Below, piece after piece: positions 36,089 through 50,556 of a stretch of DNA of 64,000 bases. Source of the stretch: Alisma plantago-aquatica (taxonomy: Eukaryota > Streptophyta > Magnoliopsida > Alismatales > Alismataceae). The DNA lies in the NCBI GenBank assembly GCA_963693085.1, contig OY856409.1:522605803-522669802 (forward strand), in the 5' to 3' direction. The position numbers were made by a program, and so were the translations under genes. The stretch's first letter is position 1; every line of letters starts with the position of its first letter. Under the pieces are notes generated by a model. It saw only the letters and a program-made list of their open reading frames with translations. It was not told the origin of the DNA and made no database searches.

Positions 36089-36614
36089 TAAATCTGTATA
36101 TTTATTTATTAAAAATATAACTACCTATTTTACAATTTTTATATTTTTACCATTTGAGTACATGATATTATAAATTCAATGCATTTCATACCTGATTACA
36201 GTTGATTTAATTATTTAAAAATTCATATATTCTCCCAAAAATTCTATGCATTATCATCTTTCTCTGTCTATACACCGCATACCACTCTCCAAATAATGCA
36301 TGCACCAAACCCCATAAAAATTCATCTCCAGCCCTTACCGATGTTTTCTCTCAACCTCAAATTTGCAACTACAAATCAGTGAAGTAACATCAGATAGCTA
36401 CGTGAGTAAAACGCTGAACCACGTGCAAAGCACCATAACACTCAAGCATGAGGATCGGTCCAAAGGGTTTGACTAATGGCTGGTCATCATACCCAAATAC
36501 AGCTAACCAAGCATAGAGCAAGAACCCTCACAGCAAAGAAACATGAACGAACCTTAATTTACAACCCAACTCAGCAGCCCTTATCTTTGCTAAAATAGGG
36601 ATGCATTGGGTACC
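36089..36614. other. Unique flank to the left of X2
   Basis: About 0.5 kb not found elsewhere in the window. The left part is AT-rich; the right part (36380-36610) has a more gene-flank-like composition. It probably represents original DNA downstream of RPS16, replaced next to X1 by the gypsy LTR at 14289. No gene or motif was recognised. Confidence 0.45.
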
Positions 36615-37657
36615 ACAATTAATCCAAGTTCATTTGCATACAGATTATGTTGCATTTTATCTAAGACAGGCAACACAAGGTCTGGCCTCAAGGAGCCGGC
36701 TCAAACCCAAAAAAATTAAATAAGGTCTAAGATTTTTCCACCCAACCCAAAATAAACCCAAACCTGAAGAACACAAAATTTCACCCTATGGTCAGATGTG
36801 GGGATGGACTTTTGATCTGATTGACCCAAAAGTCATAATTATACCTAAAATAATAATACTAAATTTAAGAAACCCATGGTCTATTAAATTACAAATCCAA
36901 AACTCATAAATTTATTTTGGCAATTCTAAATAATTGTGTTTGTTTGTATGATTTATTATGTGAATTGTTTTATGAGTTTGTGCTTAAAACTCTCTAACAA
37001 ATTACAATGTGTTTCTCAAACCATTATAAGTTTGTATACATTGAAAATTGTTAATTACACTTGGTAATTATCAATGATTAGACAAATCATAGCACTTTTT
37101 TCAAAGTATTTGGATTTTACAGGTAAGACCTATAGACTCAAAAATATTTACGTGTCGGGTTAGGGTCAAGGGCTTCAACTTGAATATTCATCTTTTGCAA
37201 ATTTAGGGTCCAAACAAAAGTGTTCACCTACGATAACCAACTAAAAATCGGTCAACCTGAACCCAATTGTCACCCCTAAATTTATCCCATGCGCAAATTT
37301 ACGTCTCCAGCTCACAAACGCCCAAATCTATATCAAGCATTCGAAGCCAACCAATGGAGCTGCATAAGATAGCTATCGGCAGATATAAATGAGCAATAAA
37401 CAAATTGTTTGCATAAGAAATTTCAGTTGCTAATGTGCTATTATTTCATAAACATGACATAACAACTTTAAACAACAAGGTAACACCCTGTAGCCTAGAT
37501 ATAGCAAAGAGAGCATCAAAAACCAACAAATTTAAGATATAGTCCTTTTGAAACTCAGGACGATATCCATGGAGAATATAATGAATAAGGTAACTTAAAT
37601 CAGTGACAAAAATACCCACTACTAAATGGATCAGAAATGAAGCCCATTGCCATGCAT

Positions 37658-37880
37658 TCAAGAACCCAATTTTTCAATATCATCCACCTCATTTGATGGC
37701 TCACCCATGTCTAAACTTTTAGACACCAAGAGCCTACCGGTTACTGGGTCAATTGGACGACTATCTCGAGGTCCTCCTTTTTGAGCCATGGAAGTCATTG
37801 GAGGAGGTGGTAAGAGACCAGCTCTGAATAGAATGTGTTCCACAGGGTCAGAAGGTTGAGCGCCAACAGATAGCCAATAC
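37658..37880 (-). CDS. RPS16: RPS16 last exon, copy X2
   Basis: C-terminal half of nuclear-encoded organellar ribosomal protein S16, a component of the small ribosomal subunit. The frame shows YWLSVGAQPSDPVEHILFR, AGLLPPPPM, QKGGPRDSRPIDP and VTGRLL, then an acidic tail ending EKLGS and TGA. It starts after an acceptor GGACGCAG with a T-rich stretch upstream. It is open along its whole length and differs from the X1 exon mainly by conservative or tail substitutions. The matching exon 1 (50557-50689) is intact. The short central segment that plant S16 has between NPLP and YWLSVG was not located in the 12.7 kb between the exons, so function is uncertain. Confidence 0.8.
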
Positions 37881-40326
37881 CTGCGTCCAGTTTGAATCAA
37901 AGAAATTTGGTTAGAATTCAATGGTTGAAAATGACAAGATGAGAACAGCGACATTGGCTTTTCCGTTACTAAGGGCAAAACAAACAAAGAAGCTACCATT
38001 TTATTTTTCCTTACCCCATAACCTTTCTCCAGTAGCGCTTGATTTAAATTTAGAGTAGAGCAAATGATATGCATGCCAATATCTAGGATTGGGTTAAAAA
38101 TTTATGTTTTTCTTTTTTGACATTATTTTGAGTTGGACATAAGATGGATGGTTTGGGAATTCATACTACTCTATGCTTCACTGTTTTTATCACCGTAAAT
38201 AAGAGGACCAAACAACCAAAAGATATGCAAAAAATGTAGCATTCTTTTGTCATTTCTCCGTGCATGCATAACATGCCTAGGCACGAAGAGGTTACAGTTG
38301 GGTGGGTGTGTAATATGTTTCAAGGTGGGTTCTATTTATATTATCAATGTGGCAAGATGATTTGTGGAAAAGTAATGAGTGATTCCTAGTCTTCGAGTAG
38401 TGACTAGAGTAGTAACTACTTTGGGATCTTGGCACCGCATAATCAACTCTCCTTATATTGTAGATCGCTACTACATCCATTCATGGTTTGATATGTTGAG
38501 GTATAGTAGAAGTGTTGGGCCCACCAAACTTTCAAGTTGGCTTGCCTACTGCTTAATAAGGCCAACCGTTATTCCTCAATAAAGAGAGAATGTTAGCCAC
38601 ATATTAAGGCCCTTTTATATATTAAAAAAAATGTCCATAGTTGAAGAGTAAAAATCCACAATCCGATGACGGACATCCCTGCCTTCATTTTGCATGCTTT
38701 CAAGACTGAAGCAACTTCTCCGGTCAATGTAGTTGCTTTGAAAATTGTATGAGTTGAACCGTGCATCTTCATGGGAAAGTTCAATTGTTCAATAGGATAT
38801 CAGGGCCTTTGAAAGTTGACTTATTGAAAAAACCATTTCGGCTCTTAGCATGTGGCAGATTTACTATTATCTACATTTCATGGATGGATGGTCAGGGGTT
38901 TGTGTAGCTTGACACTGTCCTCTTTTTGCATTTTGTTCAGCTATACATTTTGCAGATTCTTTGATTGCGGGTTTAGTCCCATTGAAAGTGTTGATATCCC
39001 GTGGCAATTAAGTTATATTCCACTATTATGTAAGTATTCCTTGTATTTACACCAAGGAGTGTAATAGTAAAAAAAAAATCCACCCTCCAGGAAGTCAACA
39101 TCTTACGAAACTCATTCTAGTTTAATTACTTTCTTACACAAATTTTTCTTTGATGTGGCCTATTCCAACAGAAGTTGTATTCCACACAAAAAGGGCTTAG
39201 CATAAAATGTGGTGTTTCCTGATAAAAAAAATTTTGGTCGGCAAAAAAAAGTGTTTTATATTTTGGTAGGGAGCAGTTGCAGTTCATTATAAACAAATGT
39301 CCACGTTTCAGTTTTATACTTTGTTGGGTTAGGTGTTTTCAAGCGTAGTTGGTTAAATCCAATTCACATCCAACTTCACAGTTGTCTAGAAAGACACGGA
39401 ATTGGTACCACGCTGAAATCCGAGGTAGTCAGGAGCAGTCTTACTTTTCGGGCTACAATACAACTCTGATGCGGGATGCTGGTATGATTAAATGGAAAAA
39501 GGTTGCATGCTCTACCCCATTCTCGCTCCCTCGCCAAACGCTTCCAGGCTAAATCGTTGAATCCAATATACTGAAAAACGGCATGAGCGGCCGCTTTTGC
39601 GCCCGCTTCTGCGTCAACATGTCATGGTCACTAGAAATGGGGCTTAGGCGGGCTGGAGGTAGAAGTCCATTAATCTTCTCATTTTTTGTCTGCTTTAGCC
39701 GCTTGCGACCCGCTTTTTCCCTTTACTGAGTGGTGTTTTTCCCACTTATTTTCTGGGCAACTGAAATAAGGGCCAAACCATTGGTTCAGTTGTTGCCGGC
39801 CCAAGAGAGGTAAAAAAACCATGTAACCATGCAATGAACCCTGCCCGCGTCTCCTCAACTCCCTCCCAACTACAGTGTTACCGGGAAAGTTCTACCCACA
39901 GTTTTCCTTGCCATCGCTACTAAAGGCAAGCTTGGCCAAACTTTGGACTTGTGTAGCACCCTAAAGGCTCTTGCGGAGGATTAGGAGCTGATTTGCATGA
40001 GGATCTGCCTCCATCCTTTCACCTAGGCTACTGCCTTGAAGGGAGCCGGCACCAGGTTTTGTGTTGCACATTTTGGACGTTGCGGAGGTAGGTTCAAGAC
40101 ATCAAGGCACTTTGTTCCCGCCACAAGAGGAATGTTCAAGGCGAGGTAACTACTTTCTATTGTTATTTTCTTATTTCTTGCTTTTTTCCCTCTTCAATTG
40201 CAAATGCAAAAAGACAGGTGGTGGGTCAGATTGACAATTTTTTTATAAGAAACCCAGAGAATCCTGTTAATTAGAGGAGAGTATCAAAACAGAAAAGCCT
40301 CAAAAACAAGTTGAAGAAAGAGGAAT

Positions 40327-42446
40327 ATATAGTACGTTGGTTTTACCAAACGAGTAAGTAGTTTTATTAGTTGTTCAAATCCCACCTTCAAATCTTCTTT
40401 ATTCTATTATTTCCAAAGTCTAGATTGACCGTACATAATCATTGTAGGTATACCAAGGAATATCATGATACTGTAGAGTTTTAAATTTTAACGTAATGTT
40501 AGAGGTAGTTGGGCAGTTCGGTCCGGGATTGTAGGGACAATCTGTGCATGACTTGCACAAGCCTATATTAAGGAATGAAGTGGAAATGACTAAGTCATTG
40601 GAGACGCAAAGGGAGGAATTAAGGATTAGTACATGTTATATTATGACTGATGCATGAAATAATAGAATGAGAAGAAGCATCATGACTCTTGTGTAAACTA
40701 CAAAAGAGGTACAAGCTTTTTGTGGGAAATTGATGCATCTGCCGATATCCATAATGTTTAGTTTATTTTCAAGTTGGTGGACAGTTGCATTGAGGAAGTT
40801 GGGGCTAAAACGTTGTGTATGTAGTCACTGAAATATGTATTTTAATAACACTAAATATTTTCTTTATCTTATACTTTCAAAAGTATTAGAATAATGTTAC
40901 ATGAACAATGCATGTAGTCACTGACGATATCCCATTAAATCTTGTTGTGAATGGCTTCTAAAAGACAAGAGGACGAGGATATTCCAGACTCCCTGTGTTT
41001 CAAACCGACTATATCTTATGTTGGAGGCTTTGGGGCAAATGTCTAGGGTGAAGAATGTGATTCAGAAGAGTAGGAAGTTGGCATACTTCATCTACAATCA
41101 CCACAACACCCAAGTCTGATGAGAAACTTCACCAACGGTGACTTGGTGAGACTTGGAGTGACACGGTTCGCCACTGTATATCTTAGCTTACAGAGTCTGT
41201 TGGACAAAAGGAATCAACTTAGGAGCATGTTTTGTTCTACTAAGTGGGCAGAATGCAAGTATGTAGGCACAGGAGAGGGGGAGTGATTTTCTACCATCGT
41301 AACAAATTTTGCATTTTGGCATCGGATTGTCTTTGTATTGAGAATTATTAAGAGGTTTTTTAAGGTATCAAATCTTGTTGATAGTGAGAAGAAACATGTC
41401 ATGGGGTTTATATATGTTGCTATGCTTAATGTTGCAAAGGAGTTGACAGCCAATTTGAGCGATGATCCATTGTTCATAAGGAAGGTCGTGGACATGGTTG
41501 ATGAGAAATGAATAAAAAGGTTGCATCGTCCCTTACATGTGGCATGTAACTTAAGTTGCAATTTTCAGTATTATTGTATTTATTGTAGGCTACAACTTGA
41601 ATCCCCATTATTATTAGGTTGATACTAGGACAAACAACACAGTGTGTCATGACTCATGAGGGGTCTAATGGATTGTGTGGATATATTTTTCCCTTAAATG
41701 GACATTCAAGATAAGATTGATATTGAGCAAGAGATGCCAGTGTATAGGAATGCTAAGGGGGCTTTGGGAAACCAAACACCATTAGACAAACATCTAGTCT
41801 AGACTTGAACCCTAGTAAATTGTCATCCACTTTAATGCTTGCATTACTCATAGTCATTATTTTCTAATAGATTAATTGAATGCTTTATTGATTTCTTATA
41901 ATAGTGGAATGGTGGACCAATCATGGGTATGAAACTCCACATTTGCAAAAAATGGCAATTAGAATTCTTAACCTGAAATGTCATCTTCTAGGCGTGAAGA
42001 TAATTGGAGTATGTTCGAGACGGTAATTTACCTCCCTACTTGCAGTCACGGTCATTCAATAATTTTGTATAAGACACTATGTCATCGACTAACTCTTTTG
42101 CATTTACCCAGATTCACACCAAGAAGAGGAATCTACTAGATGCGCGGTGACTAAACGATCTGGTTTATGTGTAAATGAAAAGCTGAAAGATAAAAAGGAA
42201 TGACATGATTTAGAGAAGGATCTTTGGAGTCAGATTATTTGGATAAGGCAAAGAACTGGGTTACAGACCTTAATCCAGAGGAAGATGAGGTATACATGAG
42301 TGAAGGATTGAAATGGGGACAAATGGATGAAGCGTCAGGAGTTACAAAAAGAGTTTATACCAGTACCAGAAGACACGGGCAACCTGCCCCTCCTATCCAA
42401 CCCACCCTCTTGGTGCACAAAGTGATGGAGAAGATTCTGAGCTAGA
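40327..42446 (+). pseudogene. hAT transposase remnant, DUF659 type, copy X2
   Basis: Counterpart of 18020-20225 with the same domain order and mostly the same stops: VRWFYQTS-like start, MLEVVGQFGPGL near 40496, SIMTDA with a stop for Trp near 40642, RNFTNGDLVRLGVTRFAT near 41120, SEKKHVMGFIYVAM near 41385, the hATC-type LQKMAIRILNLKC near 41942, and TWGQMDEASGV near 42314. It is slightly better preserved than X1 at a few sites (GQFGPG, DEASG) but is still broken by many stops. No BED finger is upstream. Confidence 0.85.
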
Positions 42447-43121
42447 GCAATTTACCAGTAGGAATATATTTCATGGCTACTCCGGTGTAGAGGACATTGA
42501 GGGGGGCTATTAGGGAGTAGGAAATAGGGTTATAATTATCTTTCTATAGGAACAGTAATCACATTGTAGAAAAATTATTTTTTGGCTACTTGGACGTACA
42601 CAATTGTGGATGTGGCCGTCTAGGCCTTAGGTGCACATGGGGGTCCGCCTAGCCCCTTGCCTCCCTAAAACTGAAAGTGGACGTTTGGGCGAGCCCTAGT
42701 ACTATCTGGGGCCGCTTGTGTGACTGGCTAGGGGTGCCTAGGGCACACGGGAAAATTAGACAAATTTTTTTCTGGGTATTTTTGTTTTGGATAATGTATT
42801 TTAACATATATTTGACATAACTTTTTAGGCATTTTTAGCTGCTATCTCACTCTTACATTGCCATTTAGGATGTAGATCAAAAATATACACATAAATACCT
42901 TATATATGTGATATATTTTATATTATATATCTATTATATATGCAAAAAAATAAAATAAAAATGTCACCGCCTAGGTGGTCTAGGCACCCATCCAATGCAT
43001 GCCACCGCCTAGCCGCCCTGAAAACTATGGGCATACAATTATATTTTGATCTAGTTCTGACTTGATGATTGTGTTGCTTTGGATGTTTTATCATCTATGT
43101 TTTGATTTTGTTGTTTGAAAG

Positions 43122-43820
43122 TAGGGTTGTAAATGGGTGGGGTCGGGTAAGGTATAGGCTTACCTTTACCCTTATCCACATCAAAGTTGTGGGTAGCAGG
43201 TAGGATAATTTTTCTTTTTCCTAAAAACATTTATCCTACCCTTACTCGCACCCTTTTACTAGCAAGGTAAATGGGTAGGGTAATGAGTGAAATGGGTAAT
43301 ACAACATGAAGATAGATATATGATATTTTAAATAATAATCTCATATGGGATTCTCTACATCGTCGACAAGACATTGTTAAAACTAGTTTTAGATAGTATT
43401 AATTATGTTTTTGGTGATGTATATCAACATTAGTAATTTTTTACCAATATTTTTCTCAAAACAAGGCCTAACCTTTAATATTTTTCTATCTAATATATGA
43501 CTATATACGACGTGACATGCTACCCATTATTTATTAAAGTTTTGGGAATCATAATAGGACAAATTAAGAAAGTAGTGATGTTGCTTGTTGGGGTTTTAAT
43601 TAGGCACTAATACATATAATAGAATCTGAATTTATTAGTTCAAATGTATACTAATGGGTGAATGGGTAAAACGGGTAGGGCAAAACTTCTCCCTTACCCT
43701 ATCCTTTTTATATGTGGGTAAAGCGGGAAAAAGGATAAATGGGTGGTGGGTAAAAATGTTTACCCTTACCCTACCCTACATATGGGTAAATAGGTAATAC
43801 CCTACCCATTTACAACCCTA
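43122..43820. mobile_element. TAGGGTTGTAAATGGG hAT MITE, X2 copy
   Basis: Same insertion as at 20839-21566, about 700 bp, with flanks TTTGAAAG (43114-43121) and TTTGAATG (43821-43828). It has small internal deletions compared with X1, including near 43480. Confidence 0.9.
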
Positions 43821-44469
43821 TTTGAATGTCATATCTTTTAATAATTTTTCAGTACTGGTGTTTTCGATTTGCTATCTTTTGGATGTTTATATTAGCCTTT
43901 AGATTTCAACAACATAATCATGTGAAATTGTGAATATTACATGAAAATTGTACTAATTATTTCTTGTTTCAAGTATATTTATGTGGGCGCATTACTTCCT
44001 TAACCAACTAGTTGTCTACTCGTATGATGTTGATCATGCTCCATGTAAAGGTAACCAACTAAATTCAATTTGTATATTTGTTCATGCATGAAATTGGTTA
44101 TCAATACATACATTTATTTATCTTTAATTAATGAATCTATTCACTCTTGATATTTATTACATAGTATAAATTTTAACTGAATAAACATATTTTGTTATAT
44201 AAATAGTCACAAATATTAAATTATGCATGTACATATGTCTATAAATGTGAAAAAATCCCTAAATTTTTTTAATCATATGCTTCTTTGAAAAGTGCCTACT
44301 TATTCACCGGCCTGGCGATTAATCCGCTGCAAGGTCTCATTTGCACGCTTCATGCTATGCATGTTTATATCATTGGTTGAATTTGTACTGCATGTATCAA
44401 ATATCATTTGCGTACTGCAAAAGATACAATGATATAATGTTTTAAAGAGCGGCTTGAGCTCCTGCTCAA

Positions 44470-44890
44470 GCATCAAGTGTGTTGGGCCGCACCAAACTGA
44501 GATCAGACGGTTGCTGGAGCCGATCACAATTAAGATTGCGTACAACACACGTCACCCGCTTGTGCGGGCCCTGGGCTGTCTTTTAGAGGCAGTCGCTTTG
44601 GACCTGCCTTTTATTTGGGTGACCAAGTTCATGCCCAATATCCAGGTCCAAGAAGTTGTATGCCTATAAATGATTAAAAATGAGGTGTTTCACACATTGC
44701 GCCCGCCACAGTACAGTGTTTGCGACAACTTCCCCAGCAAGAAAGATGACGATGACGTTCCCAGGGCTAGGGATCTTCAAACCTTGCACTTGGGTTACAT
44801 CCTAGGGAGTATTACTGCTCACCCAAGCCTAATTTAAGGGGTCCTCAGCCTCTGAGGCTTGCTCCTGTGAGTCTCTGATCGCCGCCTTGG
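44470..44890 (+). promoter_or_regulatory. Promoter-like region, X2 copy
   Basis: Counterpart of 22045-22450, with TGCCTATAAATG near 44661-44672 and the same GC-rich leader-like DNA. About 185 bp directly upstream (44280-44465) is present here and inverted in p1 but missing from X1. No gene product could be linked to it. Confidence 0.4.
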
Positions 44891-47800
44891 AGGAAGTCAT
44901 ACCTTGTTTGGTTGTTGCTTGTTTCTCAAAGTTACTGAGAAGTTTTGAGACACAAAGGAAGGCCTTTTGCTGGAGGGTGGATGATCAATCACACCTAATG
45001 CACTTCTCCTTTATTTTTTGTTGTTTGTTGTTTTCTCTCTTTTTTCACTTTTTCTACAGCATATTGTACTGTTTTCATGCATTTTTTTCTGATGACATTC
45101 AATTGCTGCCATTGCTTCTGTATTCTATTTTGTTTCTTATTTATTATGCGCATATATTAGTATGTTTTATAATATTGTACTAGTATAGTAGTACATTACT
45201 TTACTACTGGTAGCATACAATAATATGTTTTTGATCATCCACTTATACATTGTGTTATAATATTCTAATACGTTCTACTTCCATTAATCCATATCTTCTC
45301 ATATGTAATACTTCTATATCTTCTAGCATTCTAATCTCTTCTAATCTTCTAATTCATTATGTAATACATTTTGTTGTATAGCATTAATTTATTGCTGTTT
45401 TGTAATATGTGTCCTAATATTCTATATATTCTACTTCTACTGCATATCACTCTATTAGTATATATTTTATATTTTCGTGGATTACTACATTAAGTCAATA
45501 ACAATAGCCTTCTACTATCTACTGCAATATTTGTTGTATACGTGTATGCAGATTGCATTCAGTTCATCAATACTTCTATTTGTCATTGTATACTGTATGT
45601 GACTCTTCATACCGACGGAGGAACAAGCTCCTCCAACTAGTAGCGGGGGCGAAAACCTATTACCGTGACGACGGCACTGGCAGGTTGAGGCAGAGGTGCC
45701 ACTGGTGGAGTGGAGCAACAACACACCAAGCAACAGCAGACGTGGCTTGTGGCGCTCCAGGTCATTGACAAGGCGACGATGAATTAGGTTAGCGACGGCG
45801 GACATTCTCCTCACATGTATTTTTCTTCCTCTCATTGGTCTTCTATTTTTGTTCTTCTTCCTCCAATTCTCCTTCTCCTACTCCCCCCCCCTTGATTCTA
45901 ATTCCTCTATTTCTCCTACCAGTCTACCCCCTCTCACGCTTTGATGCTTCTTCTCCTCGTATCTTCTAATCCCTCTTCTTCTAATTTCTCTACTAGTTTT
46001 TCTTCTTCTAATATTATTTGCCAACGAACCTTCTGTCTTTTCCTTTTCTTTACCTTCCAACTTACTAATGTCCACTTCTAATTTCTTCTTTCACTCCTAC
46101 TCATCCCACACTCTTCCCTTTCTTCCCCAAACTCCATGTCAGTCTAATTCATGTTATCCACCTCCTAATTGCATATGGACGGCCAACTGATTATTGAGGG
46201 TTTTGGTTGAGTTTGATGCTCAACATAGACGTGGAATGTGAAGTTGAGAACCATCTCATGGCATTGGAAAATGCATGATGATGACAAAACTCCTTGCTTA
46301 TTAAACAACGATCTTGTTTCTTATGTTCATGTGATATAGTGGTAATGGTAGTGAAATTTTATGCTCAAGTTCCTAATCATTAAATCTATTCTGTTGTTTA
46401 AAACCTTTGCTTTGTTTTCCTTTTCTTAAGTCTCTAAACAATCAAGCCTTGAAAAATCTGATTTAGATTAGTGAAAGTTAACATGTTTGCGTCTAACTAG
46501 CCTAGCTCCTTGTGTTCGACACTGAACTACATTGATTTCCGTATACTTGTGGTTGATTAGTGAGTTGAAATCTTTTCCTTTTTAAAATTCTCATCACAAG
46601 GTGGTGGAGCTACTTCAAGGTTGTGAAGGCTGCTCCAAGGACTTGAAGTTACTTCAAGAAGGATGCTTCAAGGAGGTTGAGGCTACTTCAAAGGTGTGGA
46701 AGGGAATTGTATTTTGTTGTAACATCTTTGCGAAGTAAATAAAATAAATCACTTTTAATATCTCAATTGGAAACAATTGGGTAGTAGACTGATAACCTTA
46801 GATTCAAAGGTTGGAACACCACTCTACATCGAATGTCTTTCATGTTTCCTCCTCCTTCTTTGATTTAAGTTTTTAATTGAATTTTAAAGTTTCAAAAGTT
46901 ATATTCACCCCCTCTAGATCTTTCAACATTCTCCAATTATACAGATGATATATGTGATCTACACAAGACATATCAGTTGAAACTTTAGTAGACTTGGCGA
47001 AGGCTTCATTGGATCCCTCAAATAGTTAATACATCTTCCCTCCCCTCTCTCGCCTTCTTTTTCTTCTTCTTAATATCTAGCAAGACTCATCTCGATTCCC
47101 CTATCTTATTTAGACTCAAATCTTCCACATCTGACAAAACCAACATTTTTCGTGCTTACTCAACAATTGCTTTCGTGTTTACCACGAAGGAATTTTTTTG
47201 TACATCCCAAATATTTGTAGAACTTTCTCCACTATTGTACTCATGTAGAAGAATGTGCCATCATCTTATATTTGCACTTTCCCATCTTACTTTGAAGGCT
47301 TTGACCAAGATCATAAAAATCAAACTCAGCCAGCCAATCAAACTAGGAATTGGCCCATAATTGCGGTTCGTTCTGACTCCAAAAATGAAATAGCTATTGA
47401 ATTGGAATATAACAGATGGAGCGACCGGTTCAAAATGAACCGGTCTAGTTCCTTACAAACGGCCCAGTCTGACTGTGAGCACACTGAATAGCTAAGTGAT
47501 ATCACATGCTGCTAAAACAGGAGCATCGGGCATCGCATACAGACCCCGATACCCGCATGATTCCTTCCCCTACTGCTGTTGTTGCAGTTCTTTTTGGGTG
47601 TTCGCTATCGTCTGATAGTTGTGCTACTGTCGTTGCCAAGGTCCTCCCCGGTATACTTTATCTTTCGCTTCCTCTACTCTTCTTCTGTACTAATAACCCT
47701 CTCACCTTTCTACTTACCTCTTATAACATTACTATAGTAGACGGTTGTTAATCACCCCTCCCCTTCCTTCTGCTCTTCTTTCTGTATTGATCACCTCTCC

Positions 47801-48599
47801 CTTTCCTTCTGCCTATCTTGTTGTACTGATCACCTCTCCCCTTATGTATCTATCCCTTCTTGTGTATTTGTGTTGCTTTTCAGCTGCTCTTGGTCTACTG
47901 TTTCTTCAGCTGTTGCGAGTGCTTCTCCTCTTATCATCAGGTGAGCCTTTTATGCTTCTATAATCATGTTCTCCATTTATGTTTATAAAAACTACCGATG
48001 TGCCATTTAATTTAGATGATTGAATAGTTCACTAGTTTATTTCTTCTTCTCCTTTGACTTTCTCATGTTTCGAACTGCAACCTTTCTTACAATTGTATGT
48101 AGTTCTTAGACGAGTAGATGAAGTGATTTTGCTTTCACCTCTGGTTATTACTAGTCTATTAGAGAAGTATTCTTTGAATTTATACATTCTAGGATTTTAA
48201 ATTAGTTATAATGTCATGATGGCATAATTGTTGAAGTGGTCCAACCAATGAACCGAGAACTAGAGGCCTCACTGGTTTGATTATGGCAACCTAGGCTTTG
48301 ATCATCTAGCTGGTACTCATTTCAAGTACATTAAAGGGAATGTTGTATATATATTCATAAACCAAATAATATACGGGGTTATTGTATAATCACCCACCAA
48401 ACCTTTTATCTGACCACTCTCTATCACACATTTGCTTCATATTGTCAAGACTAAGGCATGCGCCTAGGTATCAAGGTGCCTCAGGAGGGTGCACCTTAAT
48501 CTACACATCAAATATGGACTTGTTTGTTTTGCCATGCCTGGGTGACGGGGAGAGCTGTTGCGCGAGAGTGGGGTTTGAGTCGGGGGGGTCGGAGGATGC
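44891..48599. other. Pyrimidine-rich non-coding DNA, X2
   Basis: Counterpart of 22451-26284. No supportable gene. A deletion of about 110 bp lies near 47580 relative to X1 and p3. From 47053 rightward this sequence is the left arm of the large palindrome with p3. Confidence 0.4.
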
Positions 48600-48934
48600 A
48601 ACCCATGTGCAAGGTTTGAAGATCCCGTTCCCTGCTCCTCCAGCCCCTGATAATCTCCCTAATGTCGCTTCCAACATTAGGTCGCAAGACCGGGGTTGGA
48701 AGAATTGTGATCTTCCTGACTCGGTTTGTAGAAAAACGCCTTCGCTGCACTTTTTGCAAACATAGCTCCACGGGTGGGATCTTTAGGTTGAAGCAAAGCC
48801 TTGCTAGAAGGAGAGGGGATGTGGATGCTTGTACGAGTGTACCACTAGAAGTGAAAAAAGAGATTTTTGACTATTTGGAAAAATTAGCAACAAAGAAGCT
48901 ACCAGAGTATAGCACATTTAGAGAAATGATCTAA
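48600..48934 (+). pseudogene. BED zinc-finger exon of a DUF659 hAT transposase, X2 copy
   Basis: Counterpart of 26285-26596 and the best-preserved of the three. It shows RGWKNCDLPDS in one frame, then CTFCKHSSTGGIFRLKQSLA, DVDACTSVPLEVKKEI, FDYLEKLATKKLPEYSTF and a stop. The two parts are in different frames, so it cannot make a full finger-to-tail protein. The expected His of the finger is Ser. Confidence 0.8.
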
Positions 48935-49030
48935 ATAATTACTATAAAGATAAGAAGATCTGGCAGCACTTTATTGAAAAAGGTACTTCATTTTACTGCT
49001 TAAAGATGGTAGCAGGCTTATGCTTAGTTA

Positions 49031-50150
49031 TCAAGGCACCCGCATAGGCACCCTAGGCGCTAGGCAAGGAGCCTCAAACAAGGCGCCCAGCCTATTAAGT
49101 GCTTTAAGTGGGTGCCTCAAACTAGGCGCCCGGCCTATTAAGTGCATTAAGTGGGCGTCGGGCAAGAAACTAGGCGCCCAGCCTATTAAGTGTATTATAA
49201 GGGGCGCCTAAGGCCTTTTAGGCCAAAATTAAGCCATTTAGCATGAATCGAGTCTAGATTTGGTCAAATTAGATCACCTCAAGTCATTTTATGGTTGAAC
49301 TAGGTCAAATTTTAGGTCAAATTTTAGGCCAAATCAGGTCAAATTTTGACAAATTAGATCTACTCTTGGGATAATAGGTTTGATTTGGGCCAAATTTGCA
49401 AGTCCTCATAGTGTTATTTGTTTAAAAATATTCTACTTCCTCATATGTCTATTGTTGTTGTTTCTTTTTTTTTTCTTTTTTTATCCTTTCTCCTACATTT
49501 TATTCCCAAATCCTACTTCTGCTGCATTTTTTTATGAGTTATTCCACCTATATCCACTCCTACCACCATGCAAGTATGTGTGTATTTCTTATTTCAGATT
49601 TGTCCTGTATCTCTTGCTCCCAAATGTACAACTACTATTTGCATACATTTGTTTTCTTTTTCTTATTTCTTCCTCCTAAATCTCCTCTCACAACTACTGT
49701 TGTTTGCATGTTTTCACTTATTTTACTGACTTATTCTTCCTTCCTTTGTATTTTTTATTTCAGCACCTGCTATTCTTGTTTTATATTTTGTTTTGTTGAA
49801 CTCTTCCTCCTGTTTTAATCTCCTTTTACTGCCCTTGCGTTTATATTCCGACTTCTTCCGGCACAACTACTACCGTTTGCGTGTTTCTTTTTATCTTGTT
49901 TTCTCTCTCCAATTCCTAATTATTGTTTTTTTCTCTTCCTATTAAATATATTGCCTTTGATTTTCCTAAAGTTATCAATTCAAATTAGACTTAATGAATA
50001 AACAATTACATTATCACATATAAAATTATATCTAAAAACATTTAAATATGTTACTTGAAGAAAAAAAAGTAAAACGTCCAGAAAAGCCTAAGCACCCACC
50101 TAGGTGGGCTAGGCTCCCCTTGGCTTAAACCCACCACCTAGACGCGTTGA
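49031..50150. mobile_element. GCCTAGGCG MITE, X2 copy
   Basis: Counterpart of 26697-27814. Terminal TCAAGGCACCCG at the left and GACGCGTTGA at the right. The tandem AAGTG(G)GCG modules are retained at 49080-49200. Confidence 0.6.
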
Positions 50151-50556
50151 CAAGTATGGGTTTATGGTAGCAACCGCAATCTTGGTAGAGAAATGCAATA
50201 GAAAATACTTACTTTACTCTGTCGAAGTTCAGGCCCATCCTCTTTCCACCGTCCAGTGCTGATCACATCCATGATAATAATAAAAATTGTTAGTAATGAT
50301 TGACTTGTCAACCAAAGAATTGTAGATATATGTTTAGTATTTTATGATTAGAAAATGAAATGCATAGCTAGTCAGAGATACTTAAATGATAGGTAATTCA
50401 TCATGGGAAGAGTACAATGCACGGTTTGGAAAGCACGGTAAAAAATATGAAAGAAAACATACAACATCAAAAAAGCAGTCTCGACTAAAACAAGATTCAT
50501 CAGCATCAAATATGCAGATTTTCCATTAGACAAGATATGAAGTCGATCTGTCTTAC